This document shows positions 62,839 to 64,000 of a stretch of 64,000 bases of DNA, in pieces. Under the pieces are notes generated by a model. It was not told the DNA's origin, searched no databases, and saw nothing but the letters and a program-made list of their open reading frames with translations. The translations under genes were made by a program, and so were the position numbers. Each line of letters begins with the position of its first letter. The stretch's first letter is position 1. The stretch comes from Nocardia sp. CY41 (GTDB lineage Bacteria; Actinomycetota; Actinomycetes; Mycobacteriales; Mycobacteriaceae), in assembly GCF_009829325.1 (NCBI RefSeq), contig NZ_VUOS01000021.1:62001-126000 (forward strand), in the 5' to 3' direction.

Positions 62839-64000
62839 CTACCGAACCTCCTGCAAGGTCTTGACCATCGCGTTGGCCACCGCCGTATGACCGTCCCAGC
62901 CCCAATGGATGCCGTCCGGGTTCGCTTCGCCGGAGAAGATGTTGTCGCGCACCGCTTCACCCAGGTCGACCAGCGGCACCGAAGTACGGCCCGACCAGGC
63001 GCGTAGCGCCTGCACCGCCCGTGGCCGCCCGGAATGCACGCGACCGTAGGCCTCGCAGTTGTGCACCGAGGGCAGCACCGCGACGACCGGTAGGTCGGGA
63101 CGCAACTGTGCCAGCGCGGTGCGGCACTGTTCCAGGTAGTCGACGCTCACCTTCGGCGGGAGCGCCACGGGCCTGCCGAGTTTCGACAGCTTGGGCTGCA
63201 GCCAGTTGTAGGTGGCGCGGACGACGCGGCGCAGCGCGGGCGGGCGCACATAGCGGATCAGTTCGCGCAGCGCGGTCGGCAGCGGCGAGGGCAGCGTGTC
63301 CATGCCGCCGACGGCGAAGACCACCGCGCCGGCGCGCGGCACCGCCGCCCACACCCGGGGATCACCGATCAGCGCCCAATAGGCGTCGCGGCAGGTCCAG
63401 CCGATGCGGGCGACCAGTTCTACGTCCCAATCCAGCTCGGCGGCAACGAGATTCGGCCAGATACGCGAATGGTCGGCGGGCAGCCCGCCCTTGGGTCCGA
63501 AGTAGGACAGGGAATCGGCGATCACCAGCAGCACCGGGCGCGCGGCTTCCCGCGTTTCGGCGGGCTCGTCGGCGGTCGCGGATTCCGGAACAGTAGTGGC
63601 GGACTCGGCCGGAGCAGGTTCGGGTTCCCTGGCCCCGGCGGGCTCGGTCGTCGCTGCGTTGGACTCGGTCGCGGCGACGGCCGGTGCGGGCGCCGCGAAG
63701 ATCGCGTCGGCCCCGGGACCGTCCACCGCCGGTTCATCGAGCACCGGCGCGAGCTCTTCCGCCGCTGTAGCAACCGATTCGGCGATCACGTCGACCGCGG
63801 ACTCGTCCACTGCTGACGCAACCGACACACCGAACGCGGCCGCAGATTCGTCCGCCACCGCGGCATCCGATCGAACGAGCCCTGCCGCGGACTCCGCCAC
63901 TGCGACAACGGATCCACCGAGCCCTGCCGCAGAAACATCCGCAGCGGAGGCAACCGATTCGCCGAGCGCTTCCGCCGAATCGGCGGAAGCGTCGTTCCCG
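62839..64000 (-). CDS. octT: Diglucosylglycerate octanoyltransferase OctT-like (5' end outside window)
   Basis: The C-terminal 240 residues form an SGNH-fold acyltransferase: VLLVIADSLSYFGPKGG with the catalytic Ser, GGMDTLPS, and DGIHWGWDGHTAVANAM with the catalytic Asp/His. The orthologue octanoylates diglucosylglycerate during methylglucose-lipopolysaccharide synthesis. Upstream, the frame stays open to the window edge, so the protein carries an Ala/Ser/Val/Glu-rich extension of more than 145 residues made of irregular repeats (ESVASA, DESAAA, AESVAT). The GTG at 63898-63900 may be an internal codon. The order degV-octT matches mycobacteria. Confidence 0.87.
   Translation of the reverse strand, partial: GNDASADSAEALGESVASAADVSAAGLGGSVVAVAESAAGLVRSDAAVADESAAAFGVSVASAVDESAVDVIAESVATAAEELAPVLDEPAVDGPGADAIFAAPAPAVAATESNAATTEPAGAREPEPAPAESATTVPESATADEPAETREAARPVLLVIADSLSYFGPKGGLPADHSRIWPNLVAAELDWDVELVARIGWTCRDAYWALIGDPRVWAAVPRAGAVVFAVGGMDTLPSPLPTALRELIRYVRPPALRRVVRATYNWLQPKLSKLGRPVALPPKVSVDYLEQCRTALAQLRPDLPVVAVLPSVHNCEAYGRVHSGRPRAVQALRAWSGRTSVPLVDLGEAVRDNIFSGEANPDGIHWGWDGHTAVANAMVKTLQEVR

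Overview
The window is chromosomal DNA of a very high-GC actinobacterium, most likely Nocardia or a close relative in the Mycobacteriales. The evidence is strong GC bias at third codon positions, frequent GTG starts, leaderless promoters, mycothiol-type and methylglucose-lipopolysaccharide genes, and gene order that matches from memory several blocks of the Mycobacterium tuberculosis map: hrcA-dnaJ-rsmE-phoH-ybeY-CNNM, sirA-cysH-chelatase, cysA-cysW-cysT-cysP next to a GH15 trehalase, lepA-PemK, and rpsT-holA-comEC-comEA-degV-octT. No tRNA, rRNA, CRISPR array, insertion sequence or prophage was seen; this is core chromosome with accessory patches.

Layout. 1-6296 (mostly minus): heat-shock and RNA-maturation operons (hrcA, dnaJ, rsmE, phoH-like, ybeY, a CNNM/CBS membrane protein cut by the left edge). 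6469-11609: two alpha/beta hydrolases, an AraC regulator, a small hypothetical protein, hemW and an NTF2-like protein. 11822-17735 (plus): a complete assimilatory sulfate-reduction operon (sirA, cysH, cysD, cysN, sirohydrochlorin ferrochelatase) headed by a leaderless 30-codon cysteine-rich leader peptide and a hairpin, which look like a cysteine-responsive attenuator. 17810-24161: hypothetical protein, TetR/MFS efflux pair with two visible operator palindromes, SGNH hydrolase, WYL regulator, VOC protein and HAD phosphatase. 24260-31704: two membrane-anchored Hsp70-like (actin-fold) ATPases, one with a seven-copy 14-residue Ser/Gly repeat tail, flanking an SDR and an AurF-like diiron oxygenase/ferredoxin reductase pair. 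32230-36087 (minus): sulfate ABC importer, which would feed the reduction operon.

36451-46825: M48 peptidase, two tiny translationally coupled membrane proteins, GH15 trehalase whose 3' end runs into an array of 45-bp tandem repeats, a dynamin-like GTPase whose P-loop lysine is methionine, a large Pro/Gly/Ala-rich protein reminiscent of mycobacterial IniB, and a divergent PrrA/PrrB-like two-component system. 46830-64000: lepA, PemK/MazF-like protein, DUF5360-like protein, aquaporin, rpsT with a textbook terminator, XRE/MmyB regulator with a repeat-rich N-terminus divergent from an aldo-keto reductase, a mycothiol-type DinB protein, holA, comEC (with an unusual in-frame insertion), comEA, a frameshifted GNAT gene, degV and octT (5' end beyond the right edge).

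The least explained items are the Hsp70-like pair, the IniB-like/dynamin/PrrAB-like cluster with the degenerate P-loop, the 45-bp minisatellite, and the 77-bp duplication that creates a mini-ORF between cysH and cysD. All functional statements rest on reading the sequence and remembered family knowledge; no database search was run.
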